A DNA stretch of 32,691 bases, from assembly GCA_002435585.1 (NCBI GenBank), contig DJDY01000038.1, forward strand, positions 17,497 to 50,187, in the 5' to 3' direction. The notes below the pieces were generated by a model. It was not told where the DNA came from. It saw nothing but the letters and a program-made list of their open reading frames with translations, and ran no database searches. This document shows positions 1 through 10,470 of this stretch, piece after piece. The position numbers were made by a program, and so were the translations under genes. Origin of the DNA: Lachnospira sp. UBA5912 (GTDB lineage: Bacteria; Bacillota; Clostridia; Lachnospirales; Lachnospiraceae). How positions within the stretch are numbered: the first letter of the stretch is position 1; each line of letters opens with the position of its first letter.

Positions 1-93
<93 letters not shown>

Positions 94-157
94 TAAGAAC
101 GGAATATTATATTCATAAGGGTTAAACCCGTTAAGATAATGGAAAGGAGGCCGACAA

Positions 158-709
158 TTGAATTTCGGAAGTACATTTGTGGCTCTTGAAACATCAGGAA
201 GATTATTTGGACTTGATTATCAGCTCTTATTTGATGCTGCGATAACAGCCATTAACGTATTCATATTATTCCTGCTTTTATCAGTTATTCTTTTCAATCC
301 TGTTCGTAACATGTTAAAGAAAAGACAGGATAAGATAACAAGTGACAGAGAGACAGCTGAAAAGAACAGGGCAGATGCTCTTGCCATGAAAGCTGAATAT
401 GAAGAGAAGTTAAAAGCTGCTAACAAGGAAGCTGAGCTTATATTAAGTGATGCCAGAAAGACAGCTATGCATAATGAGCAGAAGATCATAGATGAAGCTA
501 AAGAGGAAGCTGCAAGAATTATCGAGAGAGCAGGTAAGGAAGCAGAACTTGAAAAGCAGAAAGTGGCAGATGAAGTTAAGCAGCAGATTGTTACGGTATC
601 AGCTATGATAGCTTCTAAGCTTATCTCTAAATCTATTGATGAGAGCGAAAGTAATGCAATTATTGAACAGACTTTGAATGAAATGGGTGAGAACACATGG
701 CGAAATTAG
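158..709 (+). CDS. atpF: ATP synthase F0 subunit b
   Basis: This is the peripheral stalk subunit that holds the F1 head to the F0 membrane part. It has 183 residues, with one N-terminal membrane helix (about residues 27-46) followed by a long charged, Ala/Glu/Lys-rich helical region typical of the b dimer. The start is TTG at 158, chosen because a strong AAAGGAGG lies seven bases upstream (143-150) and no ATG fits the membrane segment. It overlaps atpH by 13 bases (697-709), which suggests translational coupling. Length and composition match the bacterial family. Confidence 0.95.
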   Translation: MNFGSTFVALETSGRLFGLDYQLLFDAAITAINVFILFLLLSVILFNPVRNMLKKRQDKITSDRETAEKNRADALAMKAEYEEKLKAANKEAELILSDARKTAMHNEQKIIDEAKEEAARIIERAGKEAELEKQKVADEVKQQIVTVSAMIASKLISKSIDESESNAIIEQTLNEMGENTWRN

Positions 710-1245
710 TAGAAACAACTTACGGTGAGGCTTTATTTGAGCTCGCCATCCAGGAATCTAAGATCGACGAACTATGTGAAGAAGCACAGGTTGTGATAGA
801 TGTGTTCAAGGATAACCAGGATCTGGTAAAGATATTAAGGTCACCTAAGATTGAGAAGGGTGATAAGGAAGAACTTATAAAGAATATCTTTGATAAGTTC
901 GTATCTAAAGATATTACAGGACTTTTAACTGTTATGGTGTCTAAGGACAGACAGGACAAGATTGTAAGTACGCTCCAGTACTTTATAAAGAGAGTATATG
1001 AGTACAAGAAGATAGGAGTGGCTTACGTTACCACAGCCAGACCTCTCACAGATGATCAGAAGCTGTCAGTTGTAAGCAGACTGCTTGCAACAACTGATTA
1101 TGTGGATTTCAAGATGAATTATGACGTGGATGAATCGCTTATAGCGGGTATGATCATAAGAATCGGAGACAGAGTCGTAGACAGCAGTGTAAAACATAAA
1201 ATCGATGAGCTTGCCAGGGATTTAAAGAATATCCAGCTGGCATAG
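697..1245 (+). CDS. atpH: ATP synthase F1 subunit delta
   Basis: Delta subunit (OSCP-like) that joins the b stalk to the top of the F1 alpha3beta3 head. It has 182 residues, the normal length. The N-terminus, AKLVETTYGEALFELA, is the family's typical first helix. The C-terminal part contains AYVTTARPLTDDQ and a late IAGMIIRIGDRVVDSSV segment, both characteristic of the family. The ATG at 697 lies inside the end of atpF, so translation is probably coupled. It stands between atpF and atpA as in the standard operon. Confidence 0.95.
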   Translation: MAKLVETTYGEALFELAIQESKIDELCEEAQVVIDVFKDNQDLVKILRSPKIEKGDKEELIKNIFDKFVSKDITGLLTVMVSKDRQDKIVSTLQYFIKRVYEYKKIGVAYVTTARPLTDDQKLSVVSRLLATTDYVDFKMNYDVDESLIAGMIIRIGDRVVDSSVKHKIDELARDLKNIQLA

Positions 1246-1281
1246 AGCTTGAATCTAATAGAAAGTAGGTGCATAAAGCTA

Positions 1282-2790
1282 ATGAATTTAAGACCGGAAG
1301 AAATCAGTTCAGTTATTAAAGAACAGATTAAAAGATATTCTGCCGAACTAGAAGTATCAGAAGTTGGTACAGTAATTCAGGTAGCAGATGGTATCGCTAG
1401 AATTCATGGACTTGAAAAGGCCATGCAGGGAGAACTTCTTGAATTCCCTGGTGAAGTATATGGTATGGTGCTTAACCTTGAAGAGGACAACGTTGGTGCC
1501 GTTCTTCTTGGTGATTCAAGAAATATAAGCGAAGGTGATACTGTTAAAACAACTGGACGAGTTGTTGAGGTTCCAGTTGGTGATGCATTAACAGGACGAG
1601 TTGTTAATGCACTTGGACAGCCTATAGATGGCAAGGGTCCTATTAACACAGACAAGACAAGAAAGATAGAAAGAGTTGCCTCAGGCGTTATTACAAGAAA
1701 GTCAGTAAGTGTTCCACTTCAGACAGGTATTAAGGCTATTGATGCCATGGTTCCTATCGGAAGAGGACAAAGAGAGCTTATCATTGGTGATCGTCAGACA
1801 GGTAAGACAGCTATCGCTATAGATACTATTATCAACCAGAAGGGTCAGGGCGTACATTGTATATACGTTGCTATCGGACAGAAGGCATCAACAGTTGCAA
1901 GTATAGTTAAGACTCTTGAAGAATATGGTGCTATGAGTTATACAACAGTAGTAGCATCTACAGCAAGTGAGCTTGCACCTCTTCAGTATATCGCTCCTTA
2001 TTCAGGATGTGCTATCGGTGAAGAGTGGATGGAAAATGGTGAGGATGTTCTTGTTGTATATGATGACTTAAGTAAGCACGCTGCAGCATACAGAACTCTT
2101 TCACTCCTGTTAAAGAGAGCTCCTGGACGTGAGGCTTATCCTGGAGATGTATTCTATCTACACTCAAGACTTCTTGAGAGAGCAGCACGTATGTCAGATG
2201 AATATGGCGGAGGTTCATTAACAGCCCTTCCTATCATTGAAACACAGGCAGGAGATGTTTCAGCATATATTCCTACTAATGTAATATCTATTACAGATGG
2301 TCAGATATATCTTGAAACAGAGATGTTTAACTCTGGTTTCAGACCAGCCATTAACGCAGGTCTTTCAGTATCAAGAGTTGGTGGTTCAGCACAGATTAAG
2401 GCTATTAAGAAGATTGCTGCTCCTATCCGTACAGAGCTTGCCCAGTACAGAGAGCTTGCTTCATTCTCACAGTTTGGTTCAGAACTTGATGCCGATACTA
2501 AGGAGAAGCTTGCACAGGGTGAACGTATCATGGAGATGTTAAAGCAGCCACAGTATAAGCCAATGCCTGTAGAATATCAGGTTATCATTATATATGCTGT
2601 AACTAAGAAGTATGTTATTGACATACCTGTAGATAAGATTCTTGATTTCCAGGAAGGTTTGTTTGAATTCATAGATACTAAGTATCCTCAGATTCCAGAG
2701 TCTATTAAGGAGACTAAGGAACTTACTGAAGAGAATGAGAAGTTACTTGTAAGTGCTATTGAAGAGTTTAAGAAAACATTTAAGTTCTAA
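1282..2790 (+). CDS. atpA: ATP synthase F1 subunit alpha
   Basis: Regulatory nucleotide-binding subunit of F1, 502 residues. The family N-terminus [16 protein letters not shown] starts at ATG 1282. A longer reading from TTG 1249 adds eleven residues with no family match and is not supported. The Walker A motif GDRQTGKT is near residues 170-177. A weak AGGTG ribosome site lies about ten bases upstream. The non-catalytic alpha subunits form the hexamer with beta and couple rotation of gamma to ATP synthesis on the cytoplasmic side of the membrane. No unusual residues were seen. Confidence 0.97.
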   Translation: MNLRPEEISSVIKEQIKRYSAELEVSEVGTVIQVADGIARIHGLEKAMQGELLEFPGEVYGMVLNLEEDNVGAVLLGDSRNISEGDTVKTTGRVVEVPVGDALTGRVVNALGQPIDGKGPINTDKTRKIERVASGVITRKSVSVPLQTGIKAIDAMVPIGRGQRELIIGDRQTGKTAIAIDTIINQKGQGVHCIYVAIGQKASTVASIVKTLEEYGAMSYTTVVASTASELAPLQYIAPYSGCAIGEEWMENGEDVLVVYDDLSKHAAAYRTLSLLLKRAPGREAYPGDVFYLHSRLLERAARMSDEYGGGSLTALPIIETQAGDVSAYIPTNVISITDGQIYLETEMFNSGFRPAINAGLSVSRVGGSAQIKAIKKIAAPIRTELAQYRELASFSQFGSELDADTKEKLAQGERIMEMLKQPQYKPMPVEYQVIIIYAVTKKYVIDIPVDKILDFQEGLFEFIDTKYPQIPESIKETKELTEENEKLLVSAIEEFKKTFKF

Positions 2791-2813
2791 ATGTGGGAAT
2801 GGAGGTAAATTCT

Positions 2814-3671
2814 ATGGCCTCAATGAAAGATATAAAAAGGCGTAGAGACAGTATTCAGAGTACTGGTCAGATTACTAAGGCTATGAAGCTTGTTTCCACT
2901 GTTAAACTTCAGAAAGCAAAGGGAAAGGCAGAGAGCACAAAGCCTTATTCAGATCTGATGTACGAAACGATATGCAATATGCTTGCAAGGTCAGGTAACA
3001 TCAATCACAAGTATCTTGTGCCAGGTGAGTCATCAAAGAAGGCTATCATAACAATAACAGCCAACCGTGGACTTGCCGGAGGATATAATACAAACTTAAC
3101 TAAGCTTATCACAGAGAGTGGTATTCCTAAGGAGGATATAGATATAGTAGCTATAGGTACCAAGGGAAGAGATTATCTTGCAAGAAGGGGTTATAATATA
3201 TCAGAAGATGATTCAGATGTTATCAATGAACCTCTTTATACAGATGCAAGAAGCATATGTGATAAACTGCTTGAAAGATTTGCAGCTGGTGAGATAGGTG
3301 AGATATATCTTGCTTATACTTCATTTAAGAATACAGTAGTTCATGAGCCTAAGCTTATAAAGCTTCTTCCTGTGTCAGTAGATACAGAAGGGGTAAGCAG
3401 TGTTGAGGATACAACACCTATGAACTATGAACCAGCAGAAGATGAAGCTTTGAACCTTATCATACCTAAGTATGTGTGTAGTCTTATATATGGCGCGCTT
3501 ATAGAGGCTGTTGCCAGTGAGAATGGTGCACGTATGCAGGCTATGGATAATGCCACAAGCAACGCAGATGAGATGATTTCAGATCTTTCACTTAAGTATA
3601 ACAGAGCCCGTCAGGCTTCTATTACACAGGAACTTACAGAAATCATAGCAGGTGCGAATGCTATCGGATAG
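2814..3671 (+). CDS. atpG: ATP synthase F1 subunit gamma
   Basis: Central rotating shaft of F1, 285 residues. The N-terminal helix has the family signature MASMKDIKRRRDSIQSTGQI, and the C-terminal helix ends with QELTEIIAGANAIG. Both belong to the coiled-coil axle. The ATG at 2814 follows GGAGGT (2801-2806) at good spacing. An in-frame GTG at 2793 precedes the ribosome site and was rejected. The gene lies 23 bases after atpA and 27 bases before atpD, as expected for the operon. Confidence 0.96.
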   Translation: MASMKDIKRRRDSIQSTGQITKAMKLVSTVKLQKAKGKAESTKPYSDLMYETICNMLARSGNINHKYLVPGESSKKAIITITANRGLAGGYNTNLTKLITESGIPKEDIDIVAIGTKGRDYLARRGYNISEDDSDVINEPLYTDARSICDKLLERFAAGEIGEIYLAYTSFKNTVVHEPKLIKLLPVSVDTEGVSSVEDTTPMNYEPAEDEALNLIIPKYVCSLIYGALIEAVASENGARMQAMDNATSNADEMISDLSLKYNRARQASITQELTEIIAGANAIG

Positions 3672-3686
3672 TTATAATAATAATAG

Positions 3687-5090
<1,404 letters not shown>

Positions 5091-5119
5091 ATAATAAATA
5101 GTTGACGTTTAGTTAATAT

Positions 5120-5148
5120 ATGCAGATTGCGCAATGATGTGTCTGCAT
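5120..5148 (+). promoter_or_regulatory. small hairpin between atpD and atpC
   Basis: A perfect 7-bp inverted repeat, ATGCAGA (5120-5126) and TCTGCAT (5142-5148), encloses a 15-base loop that itself contains the palindrome TTGCGCAA. It lies in the 114-base gap before the atpC ribosome site. It could be an mRNA stability or processing hairpin. There is no T run, so it is not a terminator. Confidence 0.4.
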
Positions 5149-5204
5149 GTAAGATAAGAACAATAACGGTTAGACACTCAGATATCTTGATAAGGAGAAT
5201 TGAT

Positions 5205-5603
5205 ATGGCAGATACAATGAAGCTTTTAGTAAACACACCTGAAAGAGTGTTTTACAATGATGATGTTACATTTGTTGAGCTTAGCACAAGTGAGGGTGAG
5301 ATAGGTATATATCCTAATCACATACCTCTTACAGCGGTGCTTGTTCCTTGTGTATTAAGAATTCATCAGGACGGCGAAGTTAAGAAGGCTGCAGTTCACG
5401 GCGGGATAGTAGAGATACTTAAAGACCGTGTTACAGTACTTGCAGAGATAGCAGAGTGGCCAGATGAAATCGACGTTAATCGTGCCAACGAGGCAAAGGT
5501 AAGAGCTGAAAGAAGACTTGCTGCTAAAGAGAGTAATCTTGATGTTGCCAGAGCAGAGCTTGCTCTTAGAAGATCCCTTGCGAGACTTGGTGCAGTAGAT
5601 TAA
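5205..5603 (+). CDS. atpC: ATP synthase F1 subunit epsilon
   Basis: Epsilon subunit at the foot of the gamma shaft, which can inhibit ATP hydrolysis. It has 132 residues. The N-terminal beta sandwich reads LLVNTPERVFYNDDVTFVEL...GEIGIYPNHIPL, the family pattern. The C-terminal helical hairpin is rich in Arg, Ala and Leu (RAERRLAAKESN...ALRRSLARLGA). The start is ATG 5205 after AAGGAG (5190-5195). An upstream extension from 5127 has no family match. It is the last gene of the atp operon. Confidence 0.95.
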   Translation: MADTMKLLVNTPERVFYNDDVTFVELSTSEGEIGIYPNHIPLTAVLVPCVLRIHQDGEVKKAAVHGGIVEILKDRVTVLAEIAEWPDEIDVNRANEAKVRAERRLAAKESNLDVARAELALRRSLARLGAVD

Positions 5604-5674
5604 TAACTAGCAGGTATAGCCGTAGGATTATAAGTATTTATGTATTATATGGTTATATCTGTTCATGAGTATAT

Positions 5675-5750
5675 ACCTTCCATTAACTGGTAATAATATC
5701 ACAAGATATTAATTAATATCATTGGATATTAATATCAGTTAATGGGAGGT
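5675..5750 (+). promoter_or_regulatory. 76-base near-palindrome covering the ribosome site of the next gene
   Basis: Arms 5675-5712 and 5713-5750 fold on each other with about 33 of 38 positions paired, including two G-U pairs. The centre is the perfect 16-base palindrome GATATTAATTAATATC (5705-5720). The outer right arm contains GGGAGGT (5744-5750), the Shine-Dalgarno of the gene starting at 5755, paired with ACCTTCC on the left (5675-5681). Five T residues follow. It may mask the ribosome site, act as an attenuator, or be an extruding DNA palindrome. No known family was recognised. Confidence 0.6.
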
Positions 5751-5754
5751 TTTT

Positions 5755-6558
5755 ATGTATAAAAAAATATTGCGTAAAAACAGTATAGCAGGTGGTTATA
5801 TATTTCAGAGAATAAGTGTTATGCTGGCGATAGTTTTATGGCTGTTTACAGCTGTAAGGATGTTATCTGTTAATATAGCAAGTGAGGTATCAGCAGGAAC
5901 TAAGAAAGATATTGTAAGTATATTCTGCGATAATGTATACAGGGATATTTCATCAGAAATTACGGCATATGGAGTGCTTACAGATAGTTATTTATCTGAT
6001 GATGCCAGACAGATGCTGTTATCTGATATGGCTGAAGATATAGGACTTAACACATACAGGATAGAAAAAGGAAGAGATGATAAAAGCAGTATATATTCGC
6101 TTGTACAGAACTCAGTGTATGGTGATGTAGAACTTAAAATAATATATAGCCAGGAAAAATATTATCTTGTAATAGATATAAGGCTTGATAAGGGAATTGA
6201 GAGTACCATGCAGTATAGAAATATAGTGGAGGATATATGTGACAGATATGGTGTTAAATGCAGTGTCAATGTGTGTTTTAGCGGAGCTGTAGATGGAGAT
6301 ATAGGTATAGAAAGCAGAAAATATATAAGCAGCAGAATGTTAAGCCAGATTGCCGCAAAAGAGGTACAATCAAGAAAAACAATGGATATGTTTACTGTGT
6401 ATGCATATGATAAGAATGAAAAAAGTTATATTATGCTTGGGAAGAAAAAAGTAAATATTAATATAACAATGGAATATGATGAAAACAGGGACGAAACAAA
6501 AGTTTATCTTGCGATACCGGTGTATATGGATAAAAATGTGAGTGATATTAATATATGA
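5755..6558 (+). CDS. YwmB-like anchored protein (TATA-binding-protein-like fold family), tentative
   Basis: A 267-residue protein with one N-terminal membrane segment (about residues 20-38, SVMLAIVLWLFTAV), so most of it is probably outside the cell. The rest looks like two alpha/beta halves. The second half ends with a pattern like VYAYDK...VNINITMEYDENRDETKVYLAIPVY, which resembles the YwmB family (PF08680). In Bacillus subtilis ywmB sits near the atp operon and before murAA, which fits this position just after atpC. No biochemical role is established for that family. The start ATG follows GGGAGGT, which lies inside a large hairpin. Assignment rests on the C-terminal pattern and on context. 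Confidence 0.55.
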   Translation: MYKKILRKNSIAGGYIFQRISVMLAIVLWLFTAVRMLSVNIASEVSAGTKKDIVSIFCDNVYRDISSEITAYGVLTDSYLSDDARQMLLSDMAEDIGLNTYRIEKGRDDKSSIYSLVQNSVYGDVELKIIYSQEKYYLVIDIRLDKGIESTMQYRNIVEDICDRYGVKCSVNVCFSGAVDGDIGIESRKYISSRMLSQIAAKEVQSRKTMDMFTVYAYDKNEKSYIMLGKKKVNINITMEYDENRDETKVYLAIPVYMDKNVSDINI

Positions 6559-6611
6559 AAAACATATTAAAACGCATATTATTACTTGTGTAAACACTGC
6601 AAAGATATTAA

Positions 6612-6705
6612 AATGATGATGTATGTCCGGCATGTCCTTAAAATAATATTTTATAGTATATACTTAAGAAAAGATTCGATTGATATTAAGGACACTGGCA
6701 TCATT
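6612..6705 (+). repeat. inverted repeat upstream of the methyltransferase gene
   Basis: Two complementary pairs are nested: AATGATG (6612-6618) with CATCATT (6699-6705), and TGTCCTTAA (6633-6641) with TTAAGGACA (6686-6694). They form an asymmetric stem around a 44-base AT-rich centre. It ends 36 bases before the GTG start of the next gene. It could be a leader structure or an operator. No T run follows. Confidence 0.35.
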
Positions 6706-6741
6706 GCAGCATTATGACAGACTGGAAAAGGAAGAAAACTT

Positions 6742-7890
6742 GTGAATATACGTGAATTACTTGATATATGTATAGATGAGAATCTTATAGATATAACAAT
6801 AAGCAGTAGGAAATCTAAAGACGAAACAAAGGCATGGAAGGTTAAGATAAGACCTGTTATTATAAAAGATATTCTTGAATACCAGGTTTCAGAATTTGCA
6901 GGGAAAAAAGTACTGCATACTAATTATGATAAAGAGAATGTTAAGAAACGTATAGAAAAATATATGAAAGAAGAGTTCAAACAGGCACAGATATCAAAAA
7001 CTGATGCATCTGCAACGATACTTTCAAGCAAAAGCGGAACATATACATGTAAGTATAAGAAAGCTAAAGAGATAAAAGCACAGAAAGAATTAAGTCACAA
7101 CAGAACCAAGAAGTATATAATACAGGAGGGAAAAACTGTAGGATTTATGGTTGACCTTGGAGTTATGAGCACTGATGGAAAGATTATAAGGACACGATAT
7201 GATAAGTTCAGACAGATTAACCGTTTTCTTGAATTCATAGAGGACATATTGCCAAGGCTTGATAAGGATAAAGAACAGACTATAATAGACTTTGGATGTG
7301 GTAAGTCATATCTTACATTTGCAATGTATTACTATCTGAAAGAACTTAAAGGATATAATATCAGAATAATAGGTCTGGATCTCAAAGAAGATGTTATAGA
7401 ACATTGTAATCAGTTAAGGACAAAATATGGATATGACCGTCTGGATTTCTATGTTGGTGATATAGCGACTTATAAGGATGTTGATAGTGTAGATATGGTT
7501 GTTACACTTCATGCCTGTGATACAGCAACTGACTATGCTCTTGCCAAAGCAGTAACATGGGGAGCAAAGGTTATATTATCAGTACCATGCTGCCAGCATG
7601 AAGCTAACAGAACGATTGCCAATGATATGTTATCACCTGTAATGGATTATGGAATATTAAAGGAAAGAATGGCAGCTATAGTAACTGATGCAGTACGTGC
7701 AGATATGTTAAAAGCTAAAGGATATGACACACAGATACTCGAATTTATTGATATGGAGCATACGCCAAAGAATCTGCTTATAAGAGCCGTGTATACAGGG
7801 AAAAAGGATGCAAAGGCTGAAAAACAGGCAGATGATATGCAGAAAGCACTTAGGATAAATCTTACTATATCAAAGCTGTTAAATGACTAA
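6742..7890 (+). CDS. class I SAM-dependent methyltransferase (PF13679-like)
   Basis: A 382-residue protein. The C-terminal half is a Rossmann methyltransferase: motif I IIDFGCGKSYLTFAM (about residues 181-195), an acidic motif IIGLDLK, and VVTLHACDTATDYAL. The sequence SVPCCQHE is typical of the Methyltransf_32 group that includes bacterial proteins distantly related to METTL25/RRNAD1. The N-terminal 150 residues are charged and lead into KFRQINRFLEFIEDI, a conserved block in this group. The target, RNA or protein, is unknown. The GTG start at 6742 follows AAAGGAAG. The next gene starts 17 bases after its stop, so the two are probably co-transcribed. Confidence 0.75.
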   Translation: MNIRELLDICIDENLIDITISSRKSKDETKAWKVKIRPVIIKDILEYQVSEFAGKKVLHTNYDKENVKKRIEKYMKEEFKQAQISKTDASATILSSKSGTYTCKYKKAKEIKAQKELSHNRTKKYIIQEGKTVGFMVDLGVMSTDGKIIRTRYDKFRQINRFLEFIEDILPRLDKDKEQTIIDFGCGKSYLTFAMYYYLKELKGYNIRIIGLDLKEDVIEHCNQLRTKYGYDRLDFYVGDIATYKDVDSVDMVVTLHACDTATDYALAKAVTWGAKVILSVPCCQHEANRTIANDMLSPVMDYGILKERMAAIVTDAVRADMLKAKGYDTQILEFIDMEHTPKNLLIRAVYTGKKDAKAEKQADDMQKALRINLTISKLLND

Positions 7891-7907
7891 ATCCGTAAAA
7901 GGATAGA

Positions 7908-10457
7908 ATGGAGAGAATGATGAAAAGAACTGAGAAAAAACAAAGTTCAAGATATCTCTTAATGGGAATATTGTTTATTGTGACTATGGTTGTTACATTT
8001 CTGTCTATGGGACTTGAGTCAGTTACGCCTTCTGCAACAACTATGACAGAAGCAACGCTTCCAGTTATATCTATGCTGACGGATAATGGAGCGGAATTCA
8101 ACCAGATTCATGGATATACAACTGAGATTAACCAGGCACTTACAAATGATAGTCTTACTCCAGTGGCACAGAATAGAAAGCTTGATATAGTCATATATAC
8201 TTATGGTGCGGATGTTCAGGAAGTATCTTATAAGATAAGGAGTCTTTCTGACGATTCGCTTATAGAGAACACAAAGGTGACTTCACTTAACAGGGAAAGT
8301 GATAAGATAACGGCTACGCTTGGAATTAAAAATCTTATAGATGATAATGTACAATATGCATTGGAAATATTAATTAAGACACCATCACATGACGAGATAC
8401 ATTATTATACAAGAATAGTGACAGGTGAGGACTATGATCTTGATAAAAAGTTTGAATTCGTTAAGTATTTCAATGAATGTACATTAAACCAGAGCAGACT
8501 CAATGAAATACAGAAGTATATTGAACCATCATCAAATGGTAATAACAGTAATTATGGCAAGGTGAATATTAACAGTTCATTATCACATGTGGGCTGGGGA
8601 GAGATTACACCTTATATAGAAAGCCAGCTTATTCCAAAGGTTAAAGAAATAAGCAGTGATGTAGCGATAATAACATTGAACTACAGGGCTGGTGCAGTCA
8701 ACGAATATGATTCATATGATTCATATAATGTATATGAATATTATAGGGTAAGGCAGACTAATTCAGGGTTTTATCTTCTGAATTATGAAAGAGAGGTTAA
8801 CCAGGTATTTGACGGAAAGAATGATCTTACGTCAGGAGGAAAGATTAATCTTGGAATCCAGTCATCATCATCTACTGAATTAGGTTCTGATGATAAATCA
8901 AAATATGTTTATTATGTTAATGAGGGTTCATTATGGTGTTTCGCTACAGAAGATAATGTATACACAAAGGTATTTTCATTTAATTCTGATGAAACAGATG
9001 GAATACGTGAGAATTATAATGAGCATGGAATGAAGATACTTAATGTACAGGAGAATGGCGATTGTAATTTTCTTGTTTATGGTTATATGAACAGAGGGGA
9101 ACATGAGGGGGAATCGGGTGTTTCACTGTGTAGATATTCATATGCAGATAATAAGGTAGAAGAAAGATTGTATATTCCTGTTGATATACCTTATGATATA
9201 TTATCACAGAATATTGGAAATGTGGCATATCTGGCGGACGAGAACACATTTTATATACTTATGGATGATACATTGTATTCAGTTGACCTTATAAGCAAAG
9301 AAGTCATGACAATTGTATCAGGTCTTGTAGATGGAACATATGCAATATCAGAAAATGGCAGCTCAATAGCTTACAGTCTTAATGGTAAACCTTATGAGAC
9401 AGAAAGTATAAGAGTGTTTAATATGGCAGATTACAGCGAACATATAATACAGGCGGGAAATGGTGATTATATAAAATGTCTTGGTTATATTAATAATGAC
9501 TTTATATATGGAGTAGCAGACAAGGATGATATCCTTATTAAAGATGATGGAAACAGAACATTTGCAATGTATAAAGTGTGTATAATGAATCCGTCATATG
9601 AGCTTATAAAAGAATATGAGGAACCTGGAATATATGTAAGTGATGCAAGTGTTTCGGATATGCGTATTAATCTTACAAGGATAGTCAAGTCTGGTGACGG
9701 ATACGAAGGAACCAGCATAGACCAGCTTATAAATAAAGATGAAAACGCGCAGACAGAAGGGGTTGCTATTGATTCAATCATAAGTGATAACAGAAAGCAG
9801 GAGCTTGCAATAAAGCTTGCTAAAGCCCCTTCATATACATCAGTTTCTTTCAGAACATCATCAGATGTAGAGTATAGGGATGATGCTGTACTTGAACTGG
9901 CTAAAGAATTCAAAGGCGATGGAAGGTACTATGTATATGGATATGGAAGATTCCAGAGTAGTACGACAGATATATCTAAGGCAATATCTCTTGCATATGA
10001 TACGTATGGTTCAGTAGCAGACTATAATGCTAACACAATATGGAAAAGATATAGAAACACAACAGGCGAGATTAAAGGGTTATCATCCGCAGGTGGTGAT
10101 GGCAGTATGCTTGAAAGAGCACTCCAGATAGTTGCAGCATATGCAGGAGCGCAGTTTAATGTGTCCGAATATCTTAAAACAATTACAGCCGATGAAGTAC
10201 TTGGCAGGATACAGGGAGTATGTGGATTGAGCATCAAGGGTGTTTCAGTTGATAAGATACTTAATTTCATAGATAACGGAAGTCCTGTTATAGGAAAGAG
10301 TGGTGAAGATTCATATGTGATTATAACAGCATATGATTCAAAGAATATAACCTATACAGATATGGCATCTGGTACAAGTACAACAGTAACTTTAACAGAT
10401 GCAAACAAGTTGTTCACGCAATGGGAAAATGTATTTGTAACATATTACAAGAATTAA
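7908..10457 (+). CDS. large anchored extracellular protein with a degenerate C39-like C-terminal domain
   Basis: An 849-residue protein not recognised by name. A membrane segment near residues 17-33 (LLMGILFIVTMVVTFLSM) anchors it, with the rest outside. The middle (about 320-620) has repeated strand patterns such as YVNEGSLWCFATEDN and FYILMDDTLYSVD, resembling a beta propeller. The last 120 residues resemble a C39-type papain-like peptidase: a helix LERALQIVAAYAG where the active-site Cys would sit, then GSPVIGKSGEDSYVIITAYD where the usual His is Ser, then YTDMASG. Cys and His are both missing, so it is probably a binding module. It is 13 bases upstream of the class A PBP, which suggests a cell-wall role. 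Starts at 7917 or 7920 are also possible. Confidence 0.65.
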   Translation: MERMMKRTEKKQSSRYLLMGILFIVTMVVTFLSMGLESVTPSATTMTEATLPVISMLTDNGAEFNQIHGYTTEINQALTNDSLTPVAQNRKLDIVIYTYGADVQEVSYKIRSLSDDSLIENTKVTSLNRESDKITATLGIKNLIDDNVQYALEILIKTPSHDEIHYYTRIVTGEDYDLDKKFEFVKYFNECTLNQSRLNEIQKYIEPSSNGNNSNYGKVNINSSLSHVGWGEITPYIESQLIPKVKEISSDVAIITLNYRAGAVNEYDSYDSYNVYEYYRVRQTNSGFYLLNYEREVNQVFDGKNDLTSGGKINLGIQSSSSTELGSDDKSKYVYYVNEGSLWCFATEDNVYTKVFSFNSDETDGIRENYNEHGMKILNVQENGDCNFLVYGYMNRGEHEGESGVSLCRYSYADNKVEERLYIPVDIPYDILSQNIGNVAYLADENTFYILMDDTLYSVDLISKEVMTIVSGLVDGTYAISENGSSIAYSLNGKPYETESIRVFNMADYSEHIIQAGNGDYIKCLGYINNDFIYGVADKDDILIKDDGNRTFAMYKVCIMNPSYELIKEYEEPGIYVSDASVSDMRINLTRIVKSGDGYEGTSIDQLINKDENAQTEGVAIDSIISDNRKQELAIKLAKAPSYTSVSFRTSSDVEYRDDAVLELAKEFKGDGRYYVYGYGRFQSSTTDISKAISLAYDTYGSVADYNANTIWKRYRNTTGEIKGLSSAGGDGSMLERALQIVAAYAGAQFNVSEYLKTITADEVLGRIQGVCGLSIKGVSVDKILNFIDNGSPVIGKSGEDSYVIITAYDSKNITYTDMASGTSTTVTLTDANKLFTQWENVFVTYYKN

Positions 10458-10470
10458 AGAGGATATGCAT

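Noticed and set aside
1249..1281. Upstream TTG start for atpA
   Set aside because: The eleven added residues have no match to the family, which begins MNLRPEEI at 1282.
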